NCBI GenBank assembly: GCA_964477445.1 | Contig: CAYZED010000004.1 | Span: 62,001-126,000, forward strand | DNA length: 64,000 nucleotides | Origin: CAYZED01 sp964477445 | GTDB lineage: Bacteria; Bacillota; Clostridia; Lutisporales; Lutisporaceae | Direction of reading: 5' to 3' | Shown here: in pieces, positions 17,325 through 26,348 of the stretch | Numbering within the stretch: the first letter of the stretch is position 1 | Layout: every line of letters begins with the position of its first letter | Notes under the pieces: model-generated | The model's input: only the letters and a program-made list of their open reading frames with translations | The model's database searches: none | Told to the model about the DNA's origin: nothing | Made by a program: the position numbers and the translations under genes

Positions 17325-18953
17325 TTAGCTTCTTCTTATAAGTTTTCCAGCTAAAGTACCATTATATAAATTATTTTCTACCGCAATCTGCCCATTTACT
17401 ATTACATAATCTATACCTTCATTTTTTAGTGCATAATCAGCAAAGTCGGCTCTATCAATTATAACTTCCGGATCAAATACTGTAATATCAGCATCAAAAC
17501 CTTCTTTTATTAATCCTTTGTTTTTTAAACCAGCCACAGAAGCTGGAAGTGAAGTCATCTTTCTTATAGCTTCTTCTAAACCTAATACTTTGCGCTCTCT
17601 TACATATCTTCCGAGTATTCTTGGGCATGTGCCAGTTGATCTCGGCACGTTCCCTATCCCTGGCAAAACCGCCATTCCATCAGTCCCCATCATTGTGAGC
17701 GGATTGCTCATAATTCTCTCAACATCGCCCTCGTCCATTGAAAAATAAGCCGCAAAAGTTTCAAGTTCATCTTTAACCAATATATCAAAGAAAACTTCAA
17801 ATTCATCTTTGCCAGTTTCCTTTGCAATTTCCGAAATACGCTTACCTTTATATTCTCCACATTTCGGTGATTCAATTATCAAAATACCTGTAAATCCAAC
17901 ACACGCTTTAAATTGGCTAGATGGATCTTCCGCCGCGGCAATATCAGCCTTAATTTCAGCTCTACCTTCTTTTGTACTAATTAGAGCTATGAGCCCAGAA
18001 GTACCTAATTCATGCCATTTTGGCGGAATTGTAGTTTTTAATGTGGTAGCTCCAGCAATGTAAGGATACTGATCAAAAACTATTGAAGCTCCCCTAGCAT
18101 TGGCTTCTTCGACAAGTTTAATAGTTTCTACAGATTTACCCCAATTAACTTTTCCTGCTATTTTATGATGAGAAATTACCGCTTTTATCTTTGCCTTTTC
18201 AGCTATCTCAATAACTTCTTTAACCGCTTTCAAAACATCATCCGATTCCGATCTCATGTGAACCGTAAAAACTCCACCATACTCTGCAGCAACTTTACAT
18301 AGTTCAATTATTTCTTCAGTTTTAGAATAAACAGCAGGAGGATAAATTAACCCTGTGGAAAGACCCATCGCTCCACTTTCCATAGCCTCTTTAACATATT
18401 CCTTCATTCTTTTAAGTTCATTCTCAGTTGGTGCAGCAGAACTAGTTCCCAATACAGCAAATCTTACTGCCGAATGACCAATTAAAATACCTAAGTTATT
18501 TCCAATTTTCATTTTTTCTATCAAATCTAACATATTCCCATATTTATCGAAGTTCGGCATAACTTTTTTTGTTTTTTCTGCCCTGCCACCAAATAAAAGT
18601 ATTTTCATTGATTCTTCGAGTTTATCTAAATTCACTGGTGCCAGAGTTCCTCCACACATACCTCCGATATCAGTGGTAATACCTTGCTCAAGTTTACAAA
18701 AATTCGATTCTTGTTCAAATATCGTAGTATCACTATGACTATGAAAATCGATAAACCCTGGACTTACTATTTTTCCTGTTCCATCAATGACTTTTTTCGC
18801 ATCCTCATTATCTAATGTTTTACCTGATTCTTTTTTAACAATAGATTCAATAACTCCATTTTTTATACCTACATCTGCTAAGTATCTAACGCTTCCANNN
18901 NNNNNNNCAGTTCCATCAATGACTTCTCCGTTTTTAATAATTAAATCAAACAC
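17325..18953 (-). CDS. N-acyl-D-amino-acid deacylase (D-aminoacylase)
   Basis: An amidohydrolase of about 540 residues predicted to release D-amino acids from N-acyl-D-amino acids. Visible motifs are FIDFHSHSDTTI (metal ligands, about residue 66), TDIGGMCGGTLAPVN, MGLSTGLIYPP, FTVHMRSESD, KAVISHHKIAG and MMGTDGMAVLPG (catalytic aspartate, about residue 427). The gene contains a ten-N gap at 18898-18907; overlapping the flanking TG dinucleotides would restore DGTGSVRYLADVGI, so the gene is probably intact. It complements the racemase and isoaspartyl dipeptidase upstream in handling non-standard amino acids. Confidence 0.9.
   Translation of the reverse strand: MFDLIIKNGEVIDGTXXXXGSVRYLADVGIKNGVIESIVKKESGKTLDNEDAKKVIDGTGKIVSPGFIDFHSHSDTTIFEQESNFCKLEQGITTDIGGMCGGTLAPVNLDKLEESMKILLFGGRAEKTKKVMPNFDKYGNMLDLIEKMKIGNNLGILIGHSAVRFAVLGTSSAAPTENELKRMKEYVKEAMESGAMGLSTGLIYPPAVYSKTEEIIELCKVAAEYGGVFTVHMRSESDDVLKAVKEVIEIAEKAKIKAVISHHKIAGKVNWGKSVETIKLVEEANARGASIVFDQYPYIAGATTLKTTIPPKWHELGTSGLIALISTKEGRAEIKADIAAAEDPSSQFKACVGFTGILIIESPKCGEYKGKRISEIAKETGKDEFEVFFDILVKDELETFAAYFSMDEGDVERIMSNPLTMMGTDGMAVLPGIGNVPRSTGTCPRILGRYVRERKVLGLEEAIRKMTSLPASVAGLKNKGLIKEGFDADITVFDPEVIIDRADFADYALKNEGIDYVIVNGQIAVENNLYNGTLAGKLIRRS
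18898..18907. other. Assembly gap (ten N) inside the D-aminoacylase gene
   Basis: A run of ten N marks a scaffold join. On the minus strand the flanks end ...ACTG and begin TGGAAGC...; merging the shared TG gives an uninterrupted frame that matches the family, so little or no sequence is missing. Confidence 0.9.
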
Positions 18954-19137
18954 AAAAACTTCCTCCTAAATAATCTACTTCAAACTATAAATAGTATATG
19001 GTATATAATATTCAAAGCACTTTTGCTTAGAATTATTAAAACTTACTATACAAATTTATCACGTTTTTCAGATATATTAAAGAGAAAGTTTTTTAAAAAA
19101 GGCTATGCTGTCTTATGTCAAAAATATTTTTGTTACA

Positions 19138-20364
19138 TTATTCGAATAAATAAGCTTCTTCGCCATGAAGAGCAGCATCAAGACCTTTAAGTTCTTCTTC
19201 TTCCGTTACTCTTACTGGATGGAACATATCAATTACTTTAAGAATTGCAAAAGTCGCTACAAATGTAAATACTGTTGCGATAGCTACACCAGCAACCTGA
19301 ATGAGGAACTGATGAACATTTCCTTCTATTAATCCGCTAACTCCATTGATTGCTTTTGTGGCAAAAACACCAACAAGTATAGAACCAAGAATACCGCCAA
19401 CTCCGTGAACACCCCAAACATCTAGCGCATCATCCCAGCCCATTTTTTTTCTGAGTTCGACTGCATAATAACAAACAATCGCTGACAAAAATCCTATTAA
19501 AACAGCTGCCCATGCAGGTACAAATCCTGCGCAAGGAGTAATCGTTGCAAGTCCTGCCACAGCACCTGTTAGAGCACCAACCATAGTAGGCTTCTTCTCA
19601 ATTTTCCATGATATAAATAACCATGTTACCATTGCTACCGATCCAGCTAAGTCAGTATTTATGAAAGCTTGAGCAGCTATATTATTAGCAGCCAAAGCAC
19701 TTCCACCGTTAAACCCAAACCATCCAAACCAAAGCAATCCCGTACCAAGTGCTACATATGAGATATTATGTGGAGCTAAGTTTTCTCCCGGCTTTAATTT
19801 TCTCTTTCCTACAAAAAACACTGTTACAAGCGCTGCAACACCAGCACTGACATGAACTACAATACCACCAGCAAAATCGACAACTCCCCATTGCTGTAAA
19901 AATCCTCCGCCCCAAATCCAGTGGCAAAGAGGTGCATAAACGATTATACTCCACAAAATGAGAAACTTTAAGTAACTCTTAAAATTTACACGATCCGCAA
20001 AAGCACCTGTAATGAGTGCTGGTGTAATAATCGCGAACATTTGTTGATAACTAAAAAATGTTATGAAAGGAATCGTTGCCCCATATGATGGATTAGGCGC
20101 TACTCCTACATTATTTAGTGCAAAGAAGTGAGTTATGTCACCGATAATACCTTTAATATCTGGCCCAAACGCCAAACTGAACCCACCGAAAAACCAAATT
20201 GCTGTTACGATACCCATCGAAATGAAGCTTTGCATCATTATCGCGAGTACGTTTTTCTTTCTTACCAAACCTCCATAGAAAAAGGCAAGCCCTGGAGTCA
20301 TTAGGCACACTAGAGCAGCACTTATTAACACAAATGCTGTATCGCCGGAATTAATGTTTTGCAT
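19138..20364 (-). CDS. amt: Ammonium channel/transporter Amt
   Basis: A 408-residue Amt/AmtB protein with about eleven membrane helices conducting NH3/NH4+. It has the family sequences LVCLMTPGLAFFYGGLVRKK, the twin-histidine region (FAGGIVVHVSAGVAAL and WGVHGVGGILGSIL), GAFADRVNFKSY and WFGWFGFNGGSAL. An ATG start follows AAGGAGGG. No GlnK gene follows. A sigma-54 promoter lies ~40-57 bases upstream and an NtrC-like activator gene ~200 bases upstream, consistent with nitrogen control. Confidence 0.95.
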   Translation of the reverse strand: MQNINSGDTAFVLISAALVCLMTPGLAFFYGGLVRKKNVLAIMMQSFISMGIVTAIWFFGGFSLAFGPDIKGIIGDITHFFALNNVGVAPNPSYGATIPFITFFSYQQMFAIITPALITGAFADRVNFKSYLKFLILWSIIVYAPLCHWIWGGGFLQQWGVVDFAGGIVVHVSAGVAALVTVFFVGKRKLKPGENLAPHNISYVALGTGLLWFGWFGFNGGSALAANNIAAQAFINTDLAGSVAMVTWLFISWKIEKKPTMVGALTGAVAGLATITPCAGFVPAWAAVLIGFLSAIVCYYAVELRKKMGWDDALDVWGVHGVGGILGSILVGVFATKAINGVSGLIEGNVHQFLIQVAGVAIATVFTFVATFAILKVIDMFHPVRVTEEEELKGLDAALHGEEAYLFE

Positions 20365-20403
20365 TAGAAAACCCTCCTTAAAAAATTATTGCAGAAATAT
20401 AAT

Positions 20404-20421
20404 CAGCAAAAATTATGCCAG
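20404..20421 (-). promoter_or_regulatory. Sigma-54 promoter of amt
   Basis: On the minus strand TGGCATAATTTTTGCTG has GG and GC exactly ten bases apart (complement of 20418-20419 and 20406-20407). It matches the -24/-12 consensus and lies about 40 bases before the amt start. Confidence 0.82.
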
Positions 20422-20487
20422 ATTTTTTTAATAATTCATTCGCAAGCGTTTTGAAAACTTTTAACATAAAGGAGTGTTATTATAAAT

Positions 20488-20518
20488 AAAAAAACAGAGA
20501 CAAATCTGTCGCTGTTTT
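20488..20518 (-). terminator. Terminator after the NtrC-like gene
   Basis: The outer stem AAAACAG/CTGTTTT and an inner GACA/TGTC stem are followed on the minus strand by seven T. It lies 50 bases past the response-regulator stop and upstream of the amt promoter. Confidence 0.75.
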
Positions 20519-20567
20519 AATATAATTGAGCCATTAATAATTTTGAGTTGTGTCAATTTTGTCCCAC

Positions 20568-22025
20568 TTAATCCTCAATTCCGTATTTCAAAATTTTTCT
20601 ATGCAGCGAACGCCTGCTTATTCCCAATATTTCTGCTGTCTTTGTTCTATTCCCAGCGTTTTCTTTCAAGGAATTCGTTATTATTTCCTTTTCCTTCTCA
20701 TCTATAGCAGACCATAAAGTATCTTCATCGCTTTCAGCGTTTTCAGCGTTTTCAGTGTTCCCATCGCTTTCATCTTTCCCATAGTTTTCATCGTTTCCAC
20801 CAAATGCCATTATATTTTCATTTCTAATAGACTCGAGTATTTTTTCTGGAAGCGTTTCTATTTCAATTCTGTCGTCTTGGCAAAGAATTATGCTTCTTTC
20901 TATAACATTTTCAAGCTCTCTAATATTACCCGGCCAATTATATTTAACAAAAGCTTCTATTACATCGTTCGAAACTTGTTTTTTAGCTTTACCTGAAATA
21001 TTTGAAGATTTGCAAATAAAAAATTCGACTAAATCCTCAATATCCTCTCTGCGATTTCTGAGTGGCGGTAATTCAATTTGTATAACGTTAAGCCTATAAT
21101 AAAGGTCTTCGCGTAGTCTTCCATCCCTGACTAGGTCTTCAAGATTTCGATTGGTGGCAGAAATGATTTTTATATCTAGTTTAATTTCGCTAACTCCTCC
21201 GAGTCTTTGAATCTCTTTTTCTTGCAAAACTCTCAAAAGTTTAACTTGCATTGCTGGTATTAGCTCACCAATTTCATCCAAAAAAATCGTTCCGCCATTA
21301 GCCAATTCAAATCTGCCTGGTTTCTGAGTTGTGGCACCTGTAAAAGCTCCCTTTTCGTACCCGAAAAACTCCGACTCAATCAGTTGTTCCGGAATCGCAC
21401 CACAATTAACTTTAATAAATGGTCCGTTATTTCGATTACTTAATTCATGTATAGTTTTTGCTGCTAGTTCTTTCCCTGTACCTGTTTCACCACAAATTGT
21501 TACCGCCACATTACTTTCTGCGACTCTTTTTATCTGCTCTATAACTCTAGTCATTTCAGCACTTTTTGTCCTTTGAAGTAATTCCGATGTGTTTCCAAAA
21601 CTCCCAAACCTATTCCCATCTGCATTTTCTATGTTTTTATAGGAATCAATCGGTTTAGAAACCTCGCAAATTTTCCTCACTGAATCTAGCATTTCAGCAA
21701 TATCAAATGGTTTTGTTATATAGTCACGCGCTCCCATCTTCAATGCATTTATAGCTGTTTCCATTGATGCAAAAGCGGTCATTACTAAAAATTCTACATC
21801 CGAATCGATTAGTTTCGCTCTTTGAATTAGTTCAATTCCACTCATTTTCGGCATTTTTATGTCGGTTATAACGATGTCGATGTTTGACTTCATAAGGATT
21901 TCTATCGCTTCTTCACCATCACCAGCCATGAAAACTTTGTATCCTTCTTTGCTTAAAACCTTGCCCAACAGGTTTTTAATATTTTCTTCATCGTCAACAA
22001 TTAATATCTTGTTTCTTTTTAACAT
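20568..22025 (-). CDS. NtrC-family sigma-54-dependent response regulator
   Basis: A 485-residue regulator: receiver domain (KILIVDDEENIKNLL, phosphorylated Asp in IVITDIKMPKMSG near residue 53, TKPFD), AAA+ domain with GETGTGKE (about 182), GAFTGATTQKPGRFEL (about 225) and WPGNIRELENV, a low-complexity Asn/Glu/Asp-rich linker (about 415-440), and a Fis-type HTH (NRTKTAEILGISRRSLHRKI) at the C-terminus. It pairs with the kinase directly upstream (13-bp gap) and is the obvious candidate activator of the amt sigma-54 promoter. The signal is inferred. Confidence 0.92.
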   Translation of the reverse strand: MLKRNKILIVDDEENIKNLLGKVLSKEGYKVFMAGDGEEAIEILMKSNIDIVITDIKMPKMSGIELIQRAKLIDSDVEFLVMTAFASMETAINALKMGARDYITKPFDIAEMLDSVRKICEVSKPIDSYKNIENADGNRFGSFGNTSELLQRTKSAEMTRVIEQIKRVAESNVAVTICGETGTGKELAAKTIHELSNRNNGPFIKVNCGAIPEQLIESEFFGYEKGAFTGATTQKPGRFELANGGTIFLDEIGELIPAMQVKLLRVLQEKEIQRLGGVSEIKLDIKIISATNRNLEDLVRDGRLREDLYYRLNVIQIELPPLRNRREDIEDLVEFFICKSSNISGKAKKQVSNDVIEAFVKYNWPGNIRELENVIERSIILCQDDRIEIETLPEKILESIRNENIMAFGGNDENYGKDESDGNTENAENAESDEDTLWSAIDEKEKEIITNSLKENAGNRTKTAEILGISRRSLHRKILKYGIED

Positions 22026-22038
22026 ATTTTGCCTTTCT

Positions 22039-23646
22039 TTATAAGGGTAGCTTAATTACGAAAGCTGTGCCTTTTCCAATTTCACTAAAGACATCTATTG
22101 TCCCGCTGTGGTTTTCTATTATCCTTTTACCAATGGCGAGCCCTAGCCCTGTTCCCTTATCTTTTGTGGTAAAAAAGGGATCGAATATTTTCGTTTTTGT
22201 TTCGTTCGACATTCCTATTCCTGAATCTTTAATCATAATAACGAGTTGCTGCGCTTCTTCTGATTTTTTTGTCAAAATTTCTAAATTTCCACCTAGCGGC
22301 ATTGCTTGAATCGAGTTCAAAATAACATTCGCCAGCACCTGACTAATTTGTTCCTGATCTATCATTATTCGCTGCAAATTAGCATAATTTTTTATTAATT
22401 TAGTCTTTTCATTAGAATATAATTCAATAATTTTATTTAAGGTTTCATTAATGTCACAGGGTTTTAATACAGGTAGATTTGGTTTTGCGAAATTCAAAAA
22501 TCGGTCAAGAATATTATTTAATCTATCAACTTCAGTAGAAATTATATTCATATCTTCGATAAGAGGATTATTTTCTTTCATTTCCGATTTTACATATTGG
22601 GCGTATCCCTTTATTGATGCGAGCGGATTCTTGATTTCATGTGCCATGCCTGCCGAAAAATCACGCATATTCCCCATTAAAATATTAAATGACTCTGCCA
22701 CACTGCTTATTTCATCATTTCCTATTATTTTTATGTCTTCCGAAATGCCTGTTTCAGCAAGATTTCTTGTGTCTTTTGCCAGTTTTTTTATTGGTGAAGC
22801 TATGGACCTCGAAATAAAATATGCTAAAATCAATGCTGCTGTTATTGATATAAACAAAACAAAAAACAGATAATTTCTATAGTCAATCGATGCCTGAAAA
22901 GCCTCATTCTCAGGTTCTTCGATTACCAAGTACCAATATTTAACCTGTGTTTCTTTCGATTCCCCGACTATTTCAAGTTTGGTGTATGCAAAAACATAGT
23001 TATCTTTATAATCAACTTTTTCTTTAATATTTATATTCGAATTAAAAAGATAAGCTCTCCCACTATCACCAATCTTAACATTTTTTACAATTTGATTTAT
23101 AGAATCAAAGCCCATTCGCTCTATTACTGCTCCAATTACTTTATTATCGTCAGAAAAAATAGGTGCCGCAAAATACACTACATAATCATTAGTATTTTTG
23201 TTTTTTACAAAACCGGAATTGTATACTTCACCCTTTAAAATTCTCCTAAGCCCAATTTTCCAATCAGAGTCATTTGCAATAATCCCAGAGGATGTCAAAA
23301 CAGTCCCAGTTTTATTTACCACGCAAATATAATCATAAGTGTTATAAGCTTTTCTGACGCTCTCAAAATATTCTTTAACCTTCAAATCATTCTTATTCAA
23401 AGTCTTCAAAAAAGGCAATTTAGACATAACTTGAATATCGCCATATCTCTCAAACAAAAACCTCTCGATTTTATTTGCTGTTTCTTGAGACAAAGTCAAG
23501 AGTTGATTCTCTTTCGAGGTGATAATATTTTTGTTGCTACTTTGCAAAAAAAGGAATCCTAATGAAAGAGACAAAATTGTCACCAATATAATAAAAATCA
23601 ACATAAATTTTAGTTGAATTGACGATGAACGGAATCTTTTTTGCAA
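22039..23646 (-). CDS. Sensor histidine kinase with extracellular Cache domain
   Basis: A 535-residue membrane kinase: an N-terminal helix (about 12-32), a large extracytoplasmic Cache-like sensor domain (about 33-255), a second helix (about 259-280), HAMP (SRSIASPIKKLAKDTRNLAE), a dimerisation histidine in FSAGMAHEIKNPLASIKGYA (about residue 338), and an ATPase domain with N box NVILNSIQAM, DSGIGMS and GTGLGLAIGKRI. The Cache domain suggests direct sensing of a small amino acid or organic acid outside the cell. It transfers phosphate to the NtrC-like regulator encoded immediately downstream. Confidence 0.92.
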   Translation of the reverse strand: MQKRFRSSSIQLKFMLIFIILVTILSLSLGFLFLQSSNKNIITSKENQLLTLSQETANKIERFLFERYGDIQVMSKLPFLKTLNKNDLKVKEYFESVRKAYNTYDYICVVNKTGTVLTSSGIIANDSDWKIGLRRILKGEVYNSGFVKNKNTNDYVVYFAAPIFSDDNKVIGAVIERMGFDSINQIVKNVKIGDSGRAYLFNSNINIKEKVDYKDNYVFAYTKLEIVGESKETQVKYWYLVIEEPENEAFQASIDYRNYLFFVLFISITAALILAYFISRSIASPIKKLAKDTRNLAETGISEDIKIIGNDEISSVAESFNILMGNMRDFSAGMAHEIKNPLASIKGYAQYVKSEMKENNPLIEDMNIISTEVDRLNNILDRFLNFAKPNLPVLKPCDINETLNKIIELYSNEKTKLIKNYANLQRIMIDQEQISQVLANVILNSIQAMPLGGNLEILTKKSEEAQQLVIMIKDSGIGMSNETKTKIFDPFFTTKDKGTGLGLAIGKRIIENHSGTIDVFSEIGKGTAFVIKLPL

Positions 23647-23660
23647 AATCTCACCTCAAA

Positions 23661-23706
23661 ACGTTAGTTCGTGAATTATCAGCACGTTAGTTTATAAATT
23701 ATCAGC
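23661..23706. repeat. Two 23-bp direct repeats between kinase and antiporter genes
   Basis: ACGTTAGTT, four variable bases and AATTATCAGC are repeated head to tail twice, upstream of both the kinase (minus) and the antiporter (plus). They may be regulator-binding sites. Nothing else clear is seen in the 269-base gap apart from TATAAT at 23869-23874 before the antiporter. Confidence 0.7.
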
Positions 23707-23915
23707 TAAACAAATTTCTGATTTGTTTTTTCTTTGCTAAAGTATATTTTATCAAAAATATCGCTAAGTTAATATCGAACTATTTGTCAAATCAATAAAA
23801 TAGCAATAAAATAGCATATAAACACCAGCTTTTTTCATATTTTTCTCGCCTTTTTTTCATGAAAACGTTATAATATATTCAGTTATCCCAAATAAAAATA
23901 CAAGGAGGAAAATTA

Positions 23916-25334
23916 ATGGCTACTAACGACAAAAAATTAGGACTAGGCCTGTTAATTGCTTTGGGTATCGGATCAATGATTGGTGGAGGTATTTTTAATT
24001 CCCCAACAGATCTTATTGGCAAAGCTAATCCGCCAGCAGCTCTCATTGCATGGGGTGTCGGTGGTCTCGGCGTGTTGTGTCTCGCAATGGTATTCCAAAT
24101 GCTCTCGAAAAAACGTCCTGAACTATCTGGTGGTATTTATTCATATGCTCAAGCAGGTTTTGGAAAATACTTTGGTTTCACTTCAGCTTGGGGTTATTGG
24201 GCTGCAGCATTCTTAGGAAACGTGTCATTCTTCATTTTATTTTTTAAGACGTTAAATAGTTTATTCCCTGACGGTAAGGGCTTGGCCCCTATCACTATTT
24301 TTATTATTGGTTCAGTTGCACTCTGGGTAATCACTGCATTCATATTATTAGGAATAAAAGATGCAAGTATTCTAAACGCAATCGTTACTATAGCTAAACT
24401 TATACCGCTTTTCCTAATTGTTCTTCTTGGTGTTACTGTTTTTAATATTGCATATTTTATAGTTCCTAACTGGCAGACACTTCTTGCATCCACTGGCGAA
24501 ACTACATCAATCTTCACCCAGGTCAGCAAAGCTATGGGTACTATTCTCTGGTGCTTTGTTGGTATTGAAGCTGCAGTGGTTATGTCCGAGAGAGCAAAAT
24601 CAAAATTACTCGTCGGAAAAGCAACAGTCATCGCATTTTTCATAACACTTGGAGTATATGCTTTTGTTTCTTCGATAGCTATGGGTATCGTTGATGCCAA
24701 AGGTCTCGCTGATGCTGCTACTCCTTTAGCAGATGTTCTCGAAAAAACAATGATCGGCAGCGCAGGTGCTTTAATAGTTAAGATTGGCGTCATGACGTCA
24801 GTTTTCGGAGCCCTAATAAGTTGGATATTGTTGACAGCCGAAATTCCTTATATCGCAGCTAAAGGCGGAGTATTCCCTAAAATAGTAGCAAAAACAAATA
24901 AGAACGAAATCCCATTTGTTTCATTATTAATTACAAATGGACTTACCCAGATTTTCTTATTAAGCCTACTTTCAGACCAACTCCAAAATGCATACTACAC
25001 CGCATATTATATTGCAACCTCAACGATCTTAATTCCATACCTTTTCTCAACTCTATATGGTATTAAAGTTAGCTTAGAAGAAAAAGAATATGGAATCAAT
25101 TTTATCTTCTCAATATTAGCTACCATTTATGCATGTTATGTAATTTATGCAGTTGGTATTTTGTATTTAGAGTTGACATTGGTAATTTACGCGATTGGAA
25201 TAATACCGTTTATTATTGCAAAACGTGAAAACAAAGAAAAACTTAAACTATATGAAATTATATTGTCAGCTATTATTGGATGTGGCGGATTATATCTAGT
25301 TTATATGATCGCTACTGGAAAAATTACTCCGTAA
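23916..25334 (+). CDS. APC-family basic amino acid/polyamine antiporter
   Basis: A 472-residue transporter with twelve predicted helices of the APA subgroup (arginine/ornithine or related antiporters). The first helix carries GIGSMIGGGIFNSP, the substrate-binding GS-MIGGGI motif of APC transporters, followed by KRPELSGGIYSYAQAGFG, GIEAAVVMSERAKSK (about residue 214) and VFGALISWILLTAEIPYIAA. The substrate pair cannot be read from the sequence. An ATG start follows AAGGAGG. It is transcribed alone and ends in a strong terminator. Confidence 0.88.
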   Translation: MATNDKKLGLGLLIALGIGSMIGGGIFNSPTDLIGKANPPAALIAWGVGGLGVLCLAMVFQMLSKKRPELSGGIYSYAQAGFGKYFGFTSAWGYWAAAFLGNVSFFILFFKTLNSLFPDGKGLAPITIFIIGSVALWVITAFILLGIKDASILNAIVTIAKLIPLFLIVLLGVTVFNIAYFIVPNWQTLLASTGETTSIFTQVSKAMGTILWCFVGIEAAVVMSERAKSKLLVGKATVIAFFITLGVYAFVSSIAMGIVDAKGLADAATPLADVLEKTMIGSAGALIVKIGVMTSVFGALISWILLTAEIPYIAAKGGVFPKIVAKTNKNEIPFVSLLITNGLTQIFLLSLLSDQLQNAYYTAYYIATSTILIPYLFSTLYGIKVSLEEKEYGINFIFSILATIYACYVIYAVGILYLELTLVIYAIGIIPFIIAKRENKEKLKLYEIILSAIIGCGGLYLVYMIATGKITP

Positions 25335-25355
25335 GATCAGAGGCAAAAAATATGA

Positions 25356-25388
25356 ACGAACTGGGTGAAAAACTCAGTTCGTTTTTTT
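25356..25388 (+). terminator. Terminator after the antiporter gene
   Basis: A stem ACGAACTGGGT/ACTCAGTTCGT (one mismatch) and a 5-base loop are followed by seven T. Confidence 0.88.
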
Positions 25389-25423
25389 ATTATAGATAAT
25401 TAATCCAAATTTCTAAATATTTC

Positions 25424-25481
25424 TTGACAATATCGACTATCGATATTAAGATTGTTCTACATCTATTATCGAGTATCGATA
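25424..25481 (+). promoter_or_regulatory. PadR promoter with two operators
   Basis: TTGACA at 25424-25429 and TAAGAT at 25447-25452 are 17 bases apart. A perfect inverted repeat ATATCGA-CTA-TCGATAT (25430-25446) fills the spacer, and a second, TATCGA-GTA-TCGATA (25467-25481), lies just downstream, centre to centre 36 bp. This is the expected layout for autorepression by the PadR protein encoded next. Confidence 0.75.
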
Positions 25482-25501
25482 TTAAAAAGGAGCTGATTTT
25501 T

Positions 25502-25828
25502 ATGGCAAGAGAGCAATTTCAAACTCTATCAGAGTCTATGTACTATATCCTTATTTCTTTATTAACAGAGAAATGTGGCGTAGATATAATGTCAGCCGTT
25601 TACGAAATTTCCAGTGGACGAGTTCGTGTCGGTCCTGGAACACTGTACGCTCTGCTCGGAAAATTTGTAAAAGAAAAAATGATAAGGGAAACCGAAATTC
25701 AAGGAAGAAAACGAACATATATAGTTACTGAAAAGGGGAAAGAAATTCTCCAAAATGAATATAATCGACTACTTTCCATGGCAAAAGATGGATTAAGATT
25801 TTTGGAGGAAAAAAATGGAGCCATTTAA
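25502..25828 (+). CDS. PadR family transcriptional regulator
   Basis: A 108-residue winged-helix repressor with the PadR core MYYILISLLTEKCGVDIMS, the recognition region VRVGPGTLYALLGKFVKE, and the wing ETEIQGRKRTYIVTEKGKE. I use the ATG at 25502, which follows AAGGAGC; an upstream in-frame start would read through the operators. It overlaps the DUF2812 gene by 14 bases, the usual PadR/DUF2812 pairing. It probably represses its own operon in response to a membrane or toxic-compound signal. Confidence 0.9.
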   Translation: MAREQFQTLSESMYYILISLLTEKCGVDIMSAVYEISSGRVRVGPGTLYALLGKFVKEKMIRETEIQGRKRTYIVTEKGKEILQNEYNRLLSMAKDGLRFLEEKNGAI

Positions 25829-26216
25829 AATTACGAACTATAAAATATCGTTTAATAATTTCTCACCCTTTGAGTGTGCTGCAGCTGAAGAGTATTTTGA
25901 AAGCATGTCTGAAAAAGGTTGGAAAGTTAAATCCATCTCCGACTTATTTGTTATATTCGAAAAAATGAAACCCGAAAAGCTGAATTACTCCGTGGATGTG
26001 TTTTCCGGAATATCTATTTTTGATCGCAAAGATAGCAATGCCGCGCTTGAATATAGAGAATACTGTCAAAGTGCTGGATGGGATTTTATTTGTCAAAGGG
26101 GTTCAATTCAAGTTTTTTGCTCAAAAAGTAACTATAAAACCATACCTATACACACAGATAAAACCGAAAAATTCAAATCAATTTTCAAGGCATATGGGAA
26201 GTTGAATCCATACTAA
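25815..26216 (+). CDS. DUF2812 domain protein
   Basis: A 133-residue soluble protein of the DUF2812 type, typified by the start FSPFECAAAEEYFESMSEKGW, YSVDVF and YREYCQSAGWDFICQRGSIQVF. Family members are usually longer and carry membrane helices after this domain; here the protein ends at the expected junction (KFKSIFKAYGKLNPY), so the membrane part is absent. It overlaps padR and is co-transcribed with it. Function is unknown; the family is regularly paired with PadR regulators. Confidence 0.78.
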   Translation: MEPFKITNYKISFNNFSPFECAAAEEYFESMSEKGWKVKSISDLFVIFEKMKPEKLNYSVDVFSGISIFDRKDSNAALEYREYCQSAGWDFICQRGSIQVFCSKSNYKTIPIHTDKTEKFKSIFKAYGKLNPY

Positions 26217-26236
26217 TAGTTTTTCCACAGTAATGC

Positions 26237-26283
26237 AATCCGGCTCAATTCTCTAAACGCCGTGTAGAGAATTGAGCCGGATT
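26237..26283. repeat. Palindrome bracketing the HEPN-MNT module (right-hand pair member at 27273)
   Basis: A 19-bp perfect stem, AATCCGGCTCAATTCTCTA and its complement, encloses a 9-base loop AACGCCGTG. The inner part CTCAATTCTCTA...TAGAGAATTGAG is shared with the palindrome at 27273-27315. There is no strong T run, so it is not a typical terminator, although it lies between convergent genes. Confidence 0.85.
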
Positions 26284-26348
26284 TAGTATTCTTATAATAG
26301 AAATATAAATTATGCTTTTATTTCCTGTTGTAACACTATAATCAAACG

